Shown in pieces: positions 9,748 to 18,488 of a stretch of DNA of 56,806 nt. The stretch is from the NCBI RefSeq assembly GCF_002256775.1, contig NZ_NCII01000049.1, forward strand, positions 1-56,806. The letters are read 5' to 3'. The notes under the pieces are model-generated. The model saw only the letters and a program-made list of their open reading frames with translations. It was not told the DNA's origin and did not search any database. A program made the position numbers and the translations under genes. This DNA is from Novosphingobium sp. 17-62-19. Lineage in GTDB: Bacteria > Pseudomonadota > Alphaproteobacteria > Sphingomonadales > Sphingomonadaceae. Position 1 is the stretch's first letter; every line of letters starts with the position of its first letter.

Positions 9748-9813
9748 CCGTTCGTGTCGAGCGTAGTCGAGACACTGCCAGCAGCGTGTCTCGACTACGC
9801 TCGACACGAACGG
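9748..9813. repeat. 28-bp perfect inverted repeat between convergent murA and arfB
   Basis: Left arm 9748-9775 begins CCGTTCGTGTCGAGCG and ends GTCGAGACAC. Right arm 9786-9813 is its exact reverse complement. The loop is the ten bases 9776-9785. No U-tract follows, but a 28-bp hairpin between converging genes can end or stabilise transcripts in both directions. The core GTCGAGCGTAGTCGAGAC is a widespread intergenic palindrome in sphingomonad genomes, as far as I recall, so this is REP-like rather than a gene-specific site. Confidence 0.85.
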
Positions 9814-9830
9814 CTATTAGACCAAGCCGC

Positions 9831-10244
9831 CTAATCCAGCCGCACCTTCCCGCGTCCGGCTTTTACCGCGCCGCGTATCTTTTTTCCCGCCAGCCGCTGC
9901 ACCTTGCCCACGCGATTCAGCCGGGATTTGGCGCGCTTTTGCGGCAGGTTGCAGGCATCGCGCAGCAGCTCTGCAAGGCGCTTTCGCGCATCCTCGCGGT
10001 TCTGTTCCTGCGTGCGATAGCTGCGAGCGGTCATCACGATTTCGCCCTTGGCGGTCATCTTGCTGCCCGCAAGATCCTTCAGGCGGTGGAAGATCGGCGG
10101 TGGCAGGCGCAGCGCGTATACATCCAGCCGCACCTGCACGGCAGTTGCCACCTTGTTGACGTTCTGCCCGCCAGGGCCGGCCGAGGCGATGAAACTTTCC
10201 TCGACCAGCGTCAGCGCGTGGGCGACGAGAGCGTCGACGTCCAT
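9831..10244 (-). CDS. arfB: Peptidyl-tRNA hydrolase-type ribosome rescue factor ArfB
   Basis: A 137-residue protein with the release-factor GGQ motif in ASAGPGGQNVNKVATAV and a basic C-terminal tail (KRAKSRLNRVGKVQRLAGKK) that in ArfB/YaeJ enters the empty mRNA channel. It rescues ribosomes stalled on mRNAs without a stop codon. The length matches ArfB and is too short for RF1 or RF2. The start lies one base beyond the rluA-family stop, so it is translationally linked to the upstream genes. Confidence 0.93.
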   Translation of the reverse strand: MDVDALVAHALTLVEESFIASAGPGGQNVNKVATAVQVRLDVYALRLPPPIFHRLKDLAGSKMTAKGEIVMTARSYRTQEQNREDARKRLAELLRDACNLPQKRAKSRLNRVGKVQRLAGKKIRGAVKAGRGKVRLD

Positions 10245-10245
10245 G

Positions 10246-10932
10246 TCAACCTTCGGTTACCGGCGCTTCGTCAGCCAAGGGCACATCAAACGCGAAAGCC
10301 GCGAAATCCAGCGGCATCGGCGAGTACGCGTCAATCGGCTCCTTGCCTTCGCGCGTCACTTTCAGTTCCGAGGCGTGCAGCATAGTGCGCCATGCGATCT
10401 TGCCATCACCATAGATCGGATCGCCGACCAGAGCGTGGCCAAGCCCGGCGAGAGCGTGAATGCGGATCTGATGGGTACGACCGGTTTCGGGCCTGAATTC
10501 CACCAGAGTCATGCCGGGTTTGCGCGACAGTACTTTCCAGTGGGTAACGGAAGGCTTGCCTTTCTTCGCCGGGATCATCCGCCAGCCCTTTTCGGCCGAG
10601 CTGATCTTGGACAAGGCAAGGTCGATCGTGCCGCTATCACCTTCAACTTCGCCTGAGACGATGCCGAGGTAGACTTTCTCCACCTCGCGCGCTTCGAAAG
10701 CGGCGGAAAAGCGCTTCAGCGCCTTGGGGTTGCGGGCCAGCAGCAGGCAACCCGAAGTGTCCTGGTCGAGCCGGTGGACGGGGTGCGGTTCACGCTGGAA
10801 GCCGAGGCGCAGGCCATCAAGGTGGTCTTCGAGGCACGGCCCGCCCGCGCGTGGGCGATCCAGCGGCAAGCCTGCGGGCTTGTCGATCACCAGAGCTTCA
10901 CCGTCTTCGAACAGGATGGAAAAATCGATCAC
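10246..10932 (-). CDS. RluA family pseudouridine synthase
   Basis: The 228-residue protein has the RluA catalytic motif HRLDQDTSGCLLLA with the active Asp, plus the RPETGRTHQIRIH and LVGDPIYGD segments. It isomerises uridine to pseudouridine in rRNA or tRNA. There is no N-terminal S4 domain, which fits the short RluA/TruC-like subgroup rather than RluC or RluD. The start overlaps the stop of the aminotransferase by four bases (ATGA). The target RNA cannot be assigned by sequence alone. Confidence 0.93.
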   Translation of the reverse strand: MIDFSILFEDGEALVIDKPAGLPLDRPRAGGPCLEDHLDGLRLGFQREPHPVHRLDQDTSGCLLLARNPKALKRFSAAFEAREVEKVYLGIVSGEVEGDSGTIDLALSKISSAEKGWRMIPAKKGKPSVTHWKVLSRKPGMTLVEFRPETGRTHQIRIHALAGLGHALVGDPIYGDGKIAWRTMLHASELKVTREGKEPIDAYSPMPLDFAAFAFDVPLADEAPVTEG

Positions 10933-12098
10933 GCTACGGCCTTTGCTATACGCCGGAGCGCTTCTTCAAGTTTTGCTTCGTCCGCCGCGAAGCTGATACG
11001 GAAACCATCCCGGCCACCAAAGGCCGAGGCAGGGACGACCGCCACGCCGCTTTCCAGCAGGTGGAGGCAAAGCGCCTCATCATCGCCGAACCGTACCATC
11101 AATGGCACGGCATCGACCATGCAATAGAATGCGCCATCGGGGATCGGCGTGGAGAGACCGGGGATGGCGTTGATCGCAGCGCAGACCATATCACGCCGCG
11201 CGCGGAAACGCTCGCGCCAGTCGATCAGGAAGTCCTGCGGGCCTTCGAATGCGGCAACGGCGGCGGCTTGGCTGATCGAAGCGGCATTGCCCGACGAGTG
11301 CGATTGCAGCCGCCCCATCGCTCCGATCAGCCATGCCGGACCTGCCGACACACCGATGCGGAAGCCGGTCATCGCGTGGCTTTTGGATACGCCGGAAACA
11401 GTCAGGATGCGGTCGGCAAGGTCAGGGCATTCCACCGCCAGCGTGGCGTGCATCCACTCACCATAGCGCAGGGGGGCGTAGATGTCGTCGCTCATCACCA
11501 GCACGCGCGGGTGCTGGCGCAGCACTTCGCCAAGGGCGCGCAGTTCCTGTGCCGGATAGGTCGCGCCGGTGGGATTACCAGGGCTGTTGAGCAGGAGCCA
11601 GCGTGTGGCAGGGGTGATGGCCGCTTCGAGTTGAGCGGGCGTGATGCGGAAACCACCCGCCGCACCGGTCGGCAGGTCCACCACTTGTGCCCCTGCAAAG
11701 CGGACAATTTCGGGGTAGCTGACCCACCACGGGCTGGGGACCAGCACTTCATCGCCCGGATCGAGCGTGGCGAGGAGGGCATGGAATATGGCCTGCTTGC
11801 CACCTGCGCTGACGATCACCTGCGATGGCGGTACTTGGATACCGAGATCACGGTGGAAGTGCCGCGCGGCGGCTTCGCGCAAACGCTGCGTGCCGACGAC
11901 GGCGGTGTACTTGGTGTCGCCTGCGTCAAGTGCATCCTTGGCTGCCTGCACCACATGGGCGGGCGTGGCGAAGTCGGGCTCGCCCACCGAGAGCGAGATC
12001 ACATCGCGCCCTTCGGCACGCAACTGGATCGCACGGTCGGTAATGGCGGTGGTGCGCGAAGGGGCAATGCGCGCAAGGGCCACGGAAAGTTGGGTCAT
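10929..12098 (-). CDS. Class I/II PLP-dependent aminotransferase
   Basis: A 389-residue fold-type I aminotransferase of the aspartate aminotransferase I-gamma group. PLP ligands are visible: Lys239 in VSGVSKSHAMTGFRIG, the NSPGNPTGA loop around residue 175, Asp205 in MSDDIY and an Arg near the C-terminus (GFRISFA). It transfers amino groups between an amino acid, probably aspartate or an aromatic, and 2-oxo acids. Its ends overlap pabBC and the rluA-family gene by four bases each, so all are translationally coupled. No folate role is implied by position alone. Confidence 0.9.
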   Translation of the reverse strand: MTQLSVALARIAPSRTTAITDRAIQLRAEGRDVISLSVGEPDFATPAHVVQAAKDALDAGDTKYTAVVGTQRLREAAARHFHRDLGIQVPPSQVIVSAGGKQAIFHALLATLDPGDEVLVPSPWWVSYPEIVRFAGAQVVDLPTGAAGGFRITPAQLEAAITPATRWLLLNSPGNPTGATYPAQELRALGEVLRQHPRVLVMSDDIYAPLRYGEWMHATLAVECPDLADRILTVSGVSKSHAMTGFRIGVSAGPAWLIGAMGRLQSHSSGNAASISQAAAVAAFEGPQDFLIDWRERFRARRDMVCAAINAIPGLSTPIPDGAFYCMVDAVPLMVRFGDDEALCLHLLESGVAVVPASAFGGRDGFRISFAADEAKLEEALRRIAKAVA

Positions 12099-13864
12099 GC
12101 GCCGAGCAGCCGCGCCGGGATAAGCCCGCGAAGGGCATTGCCGACGAGGAAGCCGCCCGCCAGATCATCGAGCGTCAGGTCCGCCTCGACCGCGCGCCCG
12201 GCTTCGATCAGCGAACGTCGCAGCACGCCGGGCAGCAGGCCAACTTCGGCGCGGGGGGTGAGCAGCACGCCATCGCGCTCTACGAATATGTTGGTGAACA
12301 TGCCTTCGGTCAGCAGGCCGTCATCGCGCAGGAACAGCGCCTCGTTAGCGCCTACCTGTCTGGCGGCGGCGAGGCCTGCATCGTAGAAGCCACGGTCTGT
12401 AGTCTTGTGACGCAGCCGCCAATCCCCGTCAGACACTGGCAGCGGCAGCACCACGCAAGTCACCCGCTCCAGCGGCGCGGGCAGCGGCCCGGCATCGAGC
12501 GCGTGAGCGCCGCTTTTCGACACGACCAGCCTTACCTTGCACGGCGCGTCCAGATCGAAGCACAGGGCGTGGATGGCATTGCGCAGCGCATGGCGATCGA
12601 AGCTGAAGCCGAGCGCCAGCGCACTGGCCTTTATGCGTTCGAGGTGGAGTTCGAGCAGTTCGATGCCCTTGGCCGGATCGAAGGCCATCGTTTCAATCAG
12701 GTCGGCATGGCCAGCAGACAAGCGCAAGAAATTCCCCTTCACCACGCATTCGCGCCATTCGCCAATCATTACGGAATCGGCGACGACAGCAGACCCCACG
12801 CCCATGACCGCGCGACCATCCGGCGAAAGGCGCACGGTGCGGATTGCCACATTGAACGCGGCATCGCCAGAGGGGTCTATCCGCCCGATCGATCCGCAAT
12901 AGAGCCCGCGGGCATCCCGCTCGGCCCGGTGGATGATTTCCATCGCGCGGATCTTTGGCGCGCCGGTGATCGATCCGCAGGGGAAAATGGCGCGCAACAG
13001 GCTGCTCACGTCTTCCCCCGGAACAAGTTTGGCGCGCACCGTCGTGACCATCTGGTGGACAGTGGGGTAGGTTTCTATGGCAAAAGGCGCTTCAACCTTG
13101 ACCGAACCTGCATTCGACACGCGCGACAGGTCGTTGCGCATCAGGTCCACGATCATCAGGTTTTCGGCGCGGTCCTTAACGCTGGCAAAGAGGTCCGCCT
13201 TGAAACGCGCGTCCTCTTCTGGCGTGGCCCCGCGCGGCGCAGTGCCCTTCATCGGGCGCACGCGCGCTTCGCCATTTGCCAGCTTGAAGAACAGTTCGGG
13301 CGAGAACGAGAGGTGCCAGTGCGCGCCGTCCCAGATCACCCCGCCATAGCCTGCACGGGAATCGCGGCGAACGTCGGCGTATATTGCCAGAGGGTCGCCA
13401 TTCCACGTACCAGCCAGCGGGAAGGTGAGGTTGGCCTGATAGATGTCGCCTGCGCGGATCGCTTCCTGCACCAGTTCGAAAGCTTTGGCATAGCCACCGC
13501 ACGAAATCGCCGCGCCCATTGGGCCGAGCCGCCCCGGCCCTGCCGCCCTGCCAGCCAGCCAGTGCTCCACTTCGGCGCTGGCCATGCGCGTGACTTTGGC
13601 GAATCGTGCGAACCACACGAGCGGTCCCGCCGCGTCTGTGCGCTCCGCCGCCAGTGGCGCAAGACGCGGTTCCAGCGCCAGCCCAGCTTCATAGGCAAGG
13701 TAGCCTGCCCAATCCCCGGGTGTCGCCGCAATCTGCGCCAGCGCCGCCTCAACCTCGTCGGCCCGGCGCGCGACCACGATTTCGAGCGCGTCCTCATAAA
13801 GTCGCGCGTCGCTGGCGCCCTCGGTTCGGGCATCGTCGAGCAAGATGAAGGGCTTGGGCGTCAT
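12095..13864 (-). CDS. pabBC: Fused aminodeoxychorismate synthase component I / 4-amino-4-deoxychorismate lyase
   Basis: The 589-residue protein joins two steps of 4-aminobenzoate synthesis for folate. Residues about 1-380 are PabB, a chorismate-binding domain with MKGTAPRG, DLMRNDLSRV, PCGSITGAPKIRAME and GVGSAVVADS. Residues about 390-589 are PabC, a PLP fold-type IV lyase with RHKTTDRGFYD (PLP Lys), NEALFLRDDGLLTEGMFTNIF and LLPGVLR. Fusion lets the unstable intermediate pass directly between sites. A PabA glutaminase must come from elsewhere. It is first in the run with the aminotransferase, rluA-like and arfB genes. Confidence 0.94.
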   Translation of the reverse strand: MTPKPFILLDDARTEGASDARLYEDALEIVVARRADEVEAALAQIAATPGDWAGYLAYEAGLALEPRLAPLAAERTDAAGPLVWFARFAKVTRMASAEVEHWLAGRAAGPGRLGPMGAAISCGGYAKAFELVQEAIRAGDIYQANLTFPLAGTWNGDPLAIYADVRRDSRAGYGGVIWDGAHWHLSFSPELFFKLANGEARVRPMKGTAPRGATPEEDARFKADLFASVKDRAENLMIVDLMRNDLSRVSNAGSVKVEAPFAIETYPTVHQMVTTVRAKLVPGEDVSSLLRAIFPCGSITGAPKIRAMEIIHRAERDARGLYCGSIGRIDPSGDAAFNVAIRTVRLSPDGRAVMGVGSAVVADSVMIGEWRECVVKGNFLRLSAGHADLIETMAFDPAKGIELLELHLERIKASALALGFSFDRHALRNAIHALCFDLDAPCKVRLVVSKSGAHALDAGPLPAPLERVTCVVLPLPVSDGDWRLRHKTTDRGFYDAGLAAARQVGANEALFLRDDGLLTEGMFTNIFVERDGVLLTPRAEVGLLPGVLRRSLIEAGRAVEADLTLDDLAGGFLVGNALRGLIPARLLGA

Positions 13865-13966
13865 GGCTGGAGCGCGCTCTAGCCGTTCCCCGCTCTGGAT
13901 GCAAAAACCCCTCGCAAGGGGCGGTTACCCGGCCTAATCATCATCGAAACGAACGGGGTTTCTGGC

Positions 13967-15541
13967 ATGGACGATATCTACCTTGGTCTGGCATCCAATG
14001 GCGAACGGCAGGTGCTACGCTTGCGCCGGGCCAACCGCCATGGGCTGATCGCAGGCGCGACCGGCACGGGCAAGACGGTGACGCTGCAGGGCATTGCCGA
14101 ACAATTTTCGATGCGCGGCGTACCCGTGTTCATGGCCGACGTGAAAGGCGACCTTGCGGGCATTTCGATGCCGGGCAGCCCCACTTTCAAGCACGCAGCC
14201 AGCCTCGAACAGCGCGCCAAGGATCTGGGCATCACCGACTATGCCTATACCGACAATCCGGCGGTGTTCTGGGACCTTTATGGCGAGAACGGCCACCCTA
14301 TCCGCACGACGATTTCGGAAATGGGGCCGCTGCTGCTTTCGCGCCTGATGGGCCTCAACGATACGCAGGAAGGCGTGCTGAACATCGCGTTCCGCTATGC
14401 CGATGACAATGGTTTGCTGCTGATCGACCTGCCCGACCTGCAATCGGTGCTGATGGCCTGTGCGGAAAATGCCAGCGAGCTTTCCGGCAAGTACGGCAAT
14501 GTTTCCAAGGCCAGCGTCGGCGCGATCCAGCGTCAGTTATTGAGCTTCGAAAGCCAGGGCGCAGACCGTTTCTTTGGCGAGCCTGCGTTCGAAATCAACG
14601 ACTTCATCAAGGTCGACGATCAGGGCCGGGGCATGGTCAACGTGCTTGCAGCTGAAAAGCTGATGCAGAGCCCGAAGCTGTATGCCACGTTCCTGCTATG
14701 GCTGCTGTCCGAACTGTTCGAGGCGCTGCCTGAAGTGGGTGATCCCGACAAACCAATCCTCGTGTTCTTCTTCGATGAAGCCCACCTGCTGTTCGAAGAT
14801 GCGCCCGACGCGTTGATGGACAAGGTGGAGCAGGTTGTTCGCCTGATCCGGTCCAAGGGCGTGGGCGTCTATTTCATCTCGCAGAACCCGATCGACATTC
14901 CCGAAAAGATTGCAGGCCAGCTTGGTAACCGCGTTCAGCACGCCTTGCGCGCCTTCACCCCGCGCGATCAGCGTGCAATCCGCGCGGCGGCAGAGACGTT
15001 CCGCATCAACAAGGAACTGGACGTTGAAACTGTCATCACTGAGCTGAAGGTGGGCGAGGCGCTGGTTTCAACGCTGAACGACGACGGTTCGCCCGCAGTC
15101 GTGCAACGCACGATGATCTCGCCGCCGCGCTCGCGCCTGGGGCCGGTGACGCCGAAGGAGCGCGCGATCATCCAGTCGGTCAGCCCGTTCGATGGCAAAT
15201 ACGACACTGCCGTAAATCGCGAATCTGCCGCCGAAGTGCTGGCGCAGAAGTCCGCCGATGCGGCTGCCGCTGCGCAGCAGGTCGCGGAAGAAGGCGAGGA
15301 AGCGCAGCGCGCAGCGCCGCGTCGCACGTCTTCCATGTGGGAAAAGGCCGGGAAAGCTGCGGCGGGCGCGGTGGCATCGTCCGCCGGAGCGGTCATCGCG
15401 GCCAAGATCACAGGCAAGAAGACAAGCGCATCGCCAATGTCCACAGGACTCACCGCCGTGGTCGGCACCATCGCCACGTCCATCGGCGGAGCCGCTTTCG
15501 GCCGCTTTGCGCGCGGCATCATGGGCGGATTGCTGCGCTGA
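13967..15541 (+). CDS. HerA/FtsK-like P-loop ATPase of the DUF853 (YjgR) family
   Basis: The 524-residue protein has Walker A GATGTGKT at residues 30-37, Walker [11 protein letters not shown] near residue 265, and conserved [19 protein letters not shown] and [10 protein letters not shown] segments typical of the YjgR/DUF853 group. The C-terminal 90 residues are Ala-rich, with a Gly/Ala hydrophobic stretch (about residues 475-520) that may associate with membrane. Family members are HerA-like hexameric ATPases of unclear function. No NurA-type nuclease gene is next to it, so a defence or end-resection role is not supported. Confidence 0.9.
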   Translation: MDDIYLGLASNGERQVLRLRRANRHGLIAGATGTGKTVTLQGIAEQFSMRGVPVFMADVKGDLAGISMPGSPTFKHAASLEQRAKDLGITDYAYTDNPAVFWDLYGENGHPIRTTISEMGPLLLSRLMGLNDTQEGVLNIAFRYADDNGLLLIDLPDLQSVLMACAENASELSGKYGNVSKASVGAIQRQLLSFESQGADRFFGEPAFEINDFIKVDDQGRGMVNVLAAEKLMQSPKLYATFLLWLLSELFEALPEVGDPDKPILVFFFDEAHLLFEDAPDALMDKVEQVVRLIRSKGVGVYFISQNPIDIPEKIAGQLGNRVQHALRAFTPRDQRAIRAAAETFRINKELDVETVITELKVGEALVSTLNDDGSPAVVQRTMISPPRSRLGPVTPKERAIIQSVSPFDGKYDTAVNRESAAEVLAQKSADAAAAAQQVAEEGEEAQRAAPRRTSSMWEKAGKAAAGAVASSAGAVIAAKITGKKTSASPMSTGLTAVVGTIATSIGGAAFGRFARGIMGGLLR

Positions 15542-15577
15542 TAGTATGCCTGCGGGACGGGCAAAGGTTTTACTGAG

Positions 15578-15697
15578 CCCCCTCCTCTTCAGAGGAGGGG
15601 GTTGGGGGTGGTGTTTTCCGCCTAGCCCGAAGTCGTTATACAAGCGACGCCTGCGGCATCGCCACCACCCCTTACCCCTCCTCTGAAGAGGAGGGGG
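15578..15697. repeat. Composite palindromic repeat between convergent genes
   Basis: Two near-identical units about 35 bp long face each other at 15578-15613 and 15664-15697, differing at few positions. Each unit contains its own palindrome: CCCCCTCCTCT and AGAGGAGGGGG around a two-base centre on the left, the same type on the right. About 50 bases of unrelated sequence separate them. The location between converging genes suggests terminator or REP-like function. This CCTCCTCTgaAGAGGAGG family is common between sphingomonad genes, as far as I recall. Confidence 0.8.
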
Positions 15698-15709
15698 ATT
15701 TTGAGTGAG

Positions 15710-18379
15710 TTACTTCTTCAGCTTGGCCAGCCAGTCCGACAGGCCCTTGGCAAAGAGCGGACGCGATTTGGCCTTTTCGGTCAGCACCGCGATCACGCGG
15801 TCGACCGGTCGCGCCGCTTCAGCTGGAACGGTCGCCTTGAAGGTGTTCAGTTTCTCGATCATAGCCGGATCATTGGAGTTCGAACCTAGGCCTGCGATGA
15901 AGGTCACCCGGCTCTGCGCATCGACCAGCGCTTCGATCTGGTCACGGTTGGCCAGTGCGAACGCGTATGTCTCGTCAGCGTGCAAGCCAGCCGAAGCGAC
16001 GATCATCGCCGCGCTGGTGGTCTTGCCCGGAGCATCGGTCAACGCAAGTTCACGCGCGGCCTTTGCCAGTGCAGCATCAGCGGGGCGACCCAGCAGCGTG
16101 TAAAGGAACTGCCGCTCTACTCCGCTGTTCGATGCTGCGGCCATATTGCGGATCGCATCCCACTCTGCCTTCGTGGCATTGCGTGCGATGATGTTGAGCC
16201 AGGTCGTTTTCAGCGGCCCGTCCATTGCCTTGGGGTTCGAAGCCAGCAGGCCGAAGCGGCGGCGCGCTTCTGCCACTACGTCCGAATCGCCCATCGTGCC
16301 AAATCCTGCAATCAGCGTTGAGCGCAAGTCGGCATCGGGCAGGCTTTCGCCCGCCTTCGGCTCGAAGCCCAGCGACAGCAGGCGCGGCTTGTAGGTTGCC
16401 GCGACCTTGGTCGCCAGCTTCTTTTGCGCTGCAGCGTCCTTGTCGAGCGTGCGCCATGCACCCACGAAATCGCCGAACGCATTGCTCAGCACAACCGGAT
16501 TGGCATTGCCGGGAATGGCCGCAAGCAGATCAAACGCAGGGCCATAGGGCTGATAGCCGCTGGCCGAGAGCGCCAGATTGTCGGCAATCAGGCCCATCTG
16601 ATCGACCGGGGCGAGGCCTGGCATCGCAGCTTTCAGCGATTGCAGCATCTTCGGCGTATAGAGCGAACGGTAGTAGCCGAGCTGGCCCGCATTGATCACC
16701 ACCGGCCCGCAGCCATTGACGCTGACCGTGGCTTTGCCGCCATCAAGGATCGTCCGCACCGGTTCACCCGAAGCGCTGGAAACCAGCAGCGGCACTTTCC
16801 ACTGCTGTGGCGTGGCGGCAACTTCAGCCTTGCGGTCAACGCTGAATTCGCTCTGCTCAAGATTGAGCGTGGCCACGCCCTTCTTGCAGGTCATGCCGGT
16901 GACCTTGACCAACGGAATGCCGGGTTTGGTGGTGAAGTCCATTGCGATGGCGGTGAGGCCCGGAGCGCCCGCCTTTTCGACCGCCTGCCACAGATCCTTG
17001 GACTGCGTGTTGCCGAACTTGTGATCACGCATATAGGCGCGCAAACCGTCGCGCCACACGGTTTCACCGGCAAAGGCTTCGAGCATGGAAATGACCGCTT
17101 CGCCCTTCTGATAGGTAATCGCGTCGAAGGCCTGGTTGGTCTCGTCGACGGTCTTGATTTCCTGCACGATTGGGTGCGTGGTCTTGTACCCATCAAGGCC
17201 CATCGCCGCATCGCGCCCGTTCACGCGGCCAAGCAGCGGGAACCAGTCGGGGTGGAAATGCGCGGTGGCCTTGGTTTCCATCCAGCTGGCAAATCCCTCG
17301 TTCAGCCAGAGGTCTTCCCACCACGCCATCGTCACCAGATTGCCGAACCACTGGTGCGCAACTTCATGCGCCTGCGTGGTGACGATGTTCTGGCGCGCAG
17401 CCGCGCTGGTGATCGCCGGATCATCAAGCAGGATGCGTTCGAACGTGAGGATCGCGCCCCAGTTTTCCATTGCCGAAAAGAACTGCGACTGGCCGGGCGC
17501 AGCCACGTTATCCAGCTTGGGCAGGGGATAGGGTTGGCCGAAGTATTCCGCGTAATAGGGGATCAGCGGAGCGAGTTCGTTCAAGGCAAAGCGCGACTGT
17601 TCGCCACTGCCCCTGGGTGCAACGATGCCGACCTGCACGCCGGGCGAGGCTTCGCGGGCCATGCGTTCAAAATCGCCGAGCGAGAAGAACAGCAGATAGG
17701 ACGACATTTTCGGGCTGGTGCCAAAGGTCACGCGCTTCAGCCCACCGTCGAGCGGCTCTTCCTTGGCCACCGGCATATTTCCGATGGCCATTTGGCTCGC
17801 CGGGACGACGGCGGAAAGGTCGAATGTCGCCTTGTAGATCGGCTCATCGAACATCGGGGCGAAGCGGCGCGCATCGGGCGCTTCAAACTGCGTAAACAGC
17901 CCACGCACATCCTTGCCGGTGATCTTGTCGGGATAATCGAGCGCGAACAGGCCGTTGGCCTGCGTGTTGATGATGCCGGTGTATGTCGTATCGAGGCGGT
18001 ACTTGCCGGGGGCCAAGGGCTGAGCAGCGGTGAAGCGCGCGGTCTGGCTGGCCGCGTCCATGGTGATGGTCACAGGCATGGCAGTGCCGCCAACAGGCGT
18101 CAGTGTGGCCGCAGAAATATTCAGATCCAGCGAGTGGAGCGTCAGGAACGGCGTCGCCTCGGTTACTTCCAGATCGACCGAGGACTGGCCGCTGAACTTG
18201 AGGTTCGCTGCATCGGGTGTGATCGCAATGGTATAGTGCGAAGGGTGCGCCACGCGCGGAAGATCGGTGTGGACGCCCGCTGCGGCTGATGGATTTGCAG
18301 GCGCGTTCTGGGCAAACGCTGGAGCGGAGACAGCGGCGATGGATAGCGCAAACGCCGAGACTAGGGAAAGGGTACGCAT
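15710..18379 (-). CDS. Secreted M1 family aminopeptidase
   Basis: An 889-residue zinc metallopeptidase with a signal peptide (MRTLSLVSAFALSIAAVSAP, cleavage near AFA-QN), so periplasmic or exported. The exopeptidase motif is SAMENWG near residue 301 (GAMEN in most members). The zinc site is HEVAHQWFGN near residue 338, with the second Glu ligand in LWLNEGFASWME. The C-terminal half is the ERAP1-like helical domain. It removes N-terminal amino acids from peptides taken from outside the cell. It looks monocistronic, followed by a palindromic repeat. Confidence 0.95.
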   Translation of the reverse strand: MRTLSLVSAFALSIAAVSAPAFAQNAPANPSAAAGVHTDLPRVAHPSHYTIAITPDAANLKFSGQSSVDLEVTEATPFLTLHSLDLNISAATLTPVGGTAMPVTITMDAASQTARFTAAQPLAPGKYRLDTTYTGIINTQANGLFALDYPDKITGKDVRGLFTQFEAPDARRFAPMFDEPIYKATFDLSAVVPASQMAIGNMPVAKEEPLDGGLKRVTFGTSPKMSSYLLFFSLGDFERMAREASPGVQVGIVAPRGSGEQSRFALNELAPLIPYYAEYFGQPYPLPKLDNVAAPGQSQFFSAMENWGAILTFERILLDDPAITSAAARQNIVTTQAHEVAHQWFGNLVTMAWWEDLWLNEGFASWMETKATAHFHPDWFPLLGRVNGRDAAMGLDGYKTTHPIVQEIKTVDETNQAFDAITYQKGEAVISMLEAFAGETVWRDGLRAYMRDHKFGNTQSKDLWQAVEKAGAPGLTAIAMDFTTKPGIPLVKVTGMTCKKGVATLNLEQSEFSVDRKAEVAATPQQWKVPLLVSSASGEPVRTILDGGKATVSVNGCGPVVINAGQLGYYRSLYTPKMLQSLKAAMPGLAPVDQMGLIADNLALSASGYQPYGPAFDLLAAIPGNANPVVLSNAFGDFVGAWRTLDKDAAAQKKLATKVAATYKPRLLSLGFEPKAGESLPDADLRSTLIAGFGTMGDSDVVAEARRRFGLLASNPKAMDGPLKTTWLNIIARNATKAEWDAIRNMAAASNSGVERQFLYTLLGRPADAALAKAARELALTDAPGKTTSAAMIVASAGLHADETYAFALANRDQIEALVDAQSRVTFIAGLGSNSNDPAMIEKLNTFKATVPAEAARPVDRVIAVLTEKAKSRPLFAKGLSDWLAKLKK

Positions 18380-18488
18380 CGGGGGCAGGAACTCCAGAAC
18401 CTGAAAGATTGGTTACACTAGCAACCGGTCCGCCACCTCGCGAATCCTTTCGACAAAGCGCCTTTCACGTCCGACCAACTACGGTTGA

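Noticed and set aside
12407-13882. 491-codon plus-strand frame across pabBC
   Set aside because: Antisense to a clear PabB-PabC fusion; high GC leaves such frames open by chance.
13967-15541. HerA-like ATPase as part of a HerA-based phage defence system
   Set aside because: No partner such as a SIR2, DUF4297 or NurA-type gene is adjacent, and the protein matches the housekeeping DUF853/YjgR group.
16424-18289. 621-codon plus-strand frame across the M1 peptidase gene
   Set aside because: Antisense shadow: HEVAHQW and SAMENWG on the other strand show which frame is real.
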